DNA from: Butyricicoccus sp.
GTDB taxonomy: Bacteria; Bacillota; Clostridia; Oscillospirales; Butyricicoccaceae
Assembly: GCA_031293105.1 (NCBI GenBank)
Contig: JAUMSA010000181.1
Location: forward strand, 1-6,803
Reading direction: 5' to 3'
DNA length: 6,803 bases
The notes below the pieces were generated by a model. It had not been told where the DNA came from, did no database searches, and was given only the letters and a program-made list of their open reading frames with translations. The number at the start of each line of letters is the position of its first letter. Positions within the stretch are counted from its first letter, which is position 1. Shown one piece after another: positions 6,261 through 6,803 of the stretch. The position numbers and the translations under genes were made by a program.

Positions 6261-6803
6261 TCAACCTCTCGCCTGCAAAATGATCTCGGCAACACGGCGC
6301 ATCGACATGTTTTTGGTCTGGCTGAGTTTGCGGATAAACGCATACGCATCCTGCTCGCAAAGGCCGTTGCGGGACATGATTTGCCCTTTGGCCTTTTCGA
6401 TGATGCTGCGGCTCTCCAGACGTTCTTCCACCTTGGCGATATTTTTTTGCAGCTTACGGATTTCGTTGCTGCGCGCCACCGCCAGCTCAATGCTGGGGAT
6501 GATGGATTTTTCGTCGATCGGCTTGACCAGATAGCCGCTCACGCCGATTTCCTTGGCGGTATCGATGAATTCCCGCTCGCTGTATGCGGTGAGCAGCACA
6601 ATGGCTGCGCCGAATTGTTCTTCGTTCATGATGCGCGCCGCCGACAGGCCGTCGAGCAGCGGCATTTTAATATCCATCAGCACCAGGTCGGGTTTGAGGC
6701 CTTTGCAAATTTCAATGGCGTCAAACCCATCGGTGGCTTCCCCGATCACCTGGTAGCCCTTTTCTTCGAGTAATTCCTTTAAATCCATGCGCGTGATCGG
6801 TTC
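6261..6803 (-). CDS. eutV: Response regulator EutV with ANTAR RNA-binding domain, 5' end cut by window
   Basis: Antiterminator: when phosphorylated by EutW it dimerises and binds hairpins in nascent eut RNA. The open reading frame continues past the apparent ATG at 6788 to the window edge. The five extra codons read EPITR, giving EPITRMDLKELL, the usual continuation of the receiver start (V-D-D-E-P). No Shine-Dalgarno precedes the ATG at 6788, so that Met is internal and about 10 residues, including the acidic Asp pair, lie outside. Counting the 180 visible residues, the receiver covers about 1-120, with phosphoacceptor Asp44 in LMDIKMPLLDG, Thr72 in LLTAYS and Lys94 in YLVKP. A helical, probably coiled-coil linker (about 108-130) leads into the ANTAR domain (about 126-180) with SRSIIEKAKGQIMSRNGLCE and MRRVAEIILQ. 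It is the first gene of the window in transcription order; its promoter and leader are not visible. Confidence 0.95.
   Translation of the reverse strand, partial: EPITRMDLKELLEEKGYQVIGEATDGFDAIEICKGLKPDLVLMDIKMPLLDGLSAARIMNEEQFGAAIVLLTAYSEREFIDTAKEIGVSGYLVKPIDEKSIIPSIELAVARSNEIRKLQKNIAKVEERLESRSIIEKAKGQIMSRNGLCEQDAYAFIRKLSQTKNMSMRRVAEIILQARG
6265..6270 (-). promoter_or_regulatory. eutW ribosome binding site inside the end of eutV
   Basis: GAGAGG on the minus strand lies 7 nt before the eutW ATG and is built from the last sense codons of eutV (Ala-Arg-Gly, then TGA). Ribosomes finishing eutV stop on top of this site, which supports translational coupling and near-equal amounts of regulator and kinase. 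Confidence 0.7.

Noticed and set aside
1..6803. A previously undescribed system hidden in this window
   Set aside because: All coding space is taken by seven recognisable, intact or edge-cut eut genes in a familiar order. Only the intergenic RNA elements leave room for something new.

Overview
The window is a stretch of an ethanolamine utilisation (eut) operon. Every gene lies on the minus strand, so transcription runs from right (6803) to left (1). In transcription order the genes are eutV (response regulator with RNA-binding ANTAR domain, 5' end cut by the window), eutW (soluble sensor histidine kinase), eutA (reactivase), eutB and eutC (the two ethanolamine ammonia-lyase subunits), eutL (double-domain shell protein) and eutM (single-domain hexameric shell protein, 3' end cut by the window). 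No RNA genes, mobile elements or CRISPR arrays are visible.

Organism: the EutV/EutW pair is the Firmicutes way of controlling eut genes; enterobacteria use the DNA-binding EutR. Gene order V-W-A-B-C-L-M, strong GGAGG-type ribosome sites before nearly every gene, and a GC-rich sequence with short A/T-rich intergenic patches suggest an anaerobic, GC-rich Clostridia member, perhaps an Oscillospiraceae/Ruminococcaceae-like gut bacterium. This taxonomic placement is inference.

Layout: 6803-4836 is the sensory pair, with eutW starting 3 nt after the eutV stop. The 94-nt gap at 4742-4835 is the only substantial regulatory spacer. It holds a strong intrinsic terminator (4760-4809), preceded by a perfect 7-bp stem-loop that covers the eutW stop codon (4830-4849). 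This fits the known scheme in which phosphorylated EutV binds nascent RNA and prevents termination ahead of the metabolic genes. From 4741 to 1, eutA-B-C-L-M are tightly packed (gaps of 16-50 nt). A second stem-loop without a U-tract sits between eutL and eutM (305-326).

How it works together: EutW detects intracellular ethanolamine and phosphorylates EutV, which relieves termination before eutA. EutBC, an adenosylcobalamin enzyme, splits ethanolamine into acetaldehyde and ammonia. EutA exchanges damaged cobalamin on EutBC. EutL and EutM are facets of the protein shell that confines acetaldehyde. The rest of the pathway (aldehyde dehydrogenase, cobalamin adenosyltransferase, other shell proteins) is not in the window and presumably lies beyond the left edge or elsewhere.

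The gene content is an established system, not a new one. The points worth checking are the divergent candidate EutV target before eutA, the eutL-eutM stem-loop, and the start sites of eutB and eutV.
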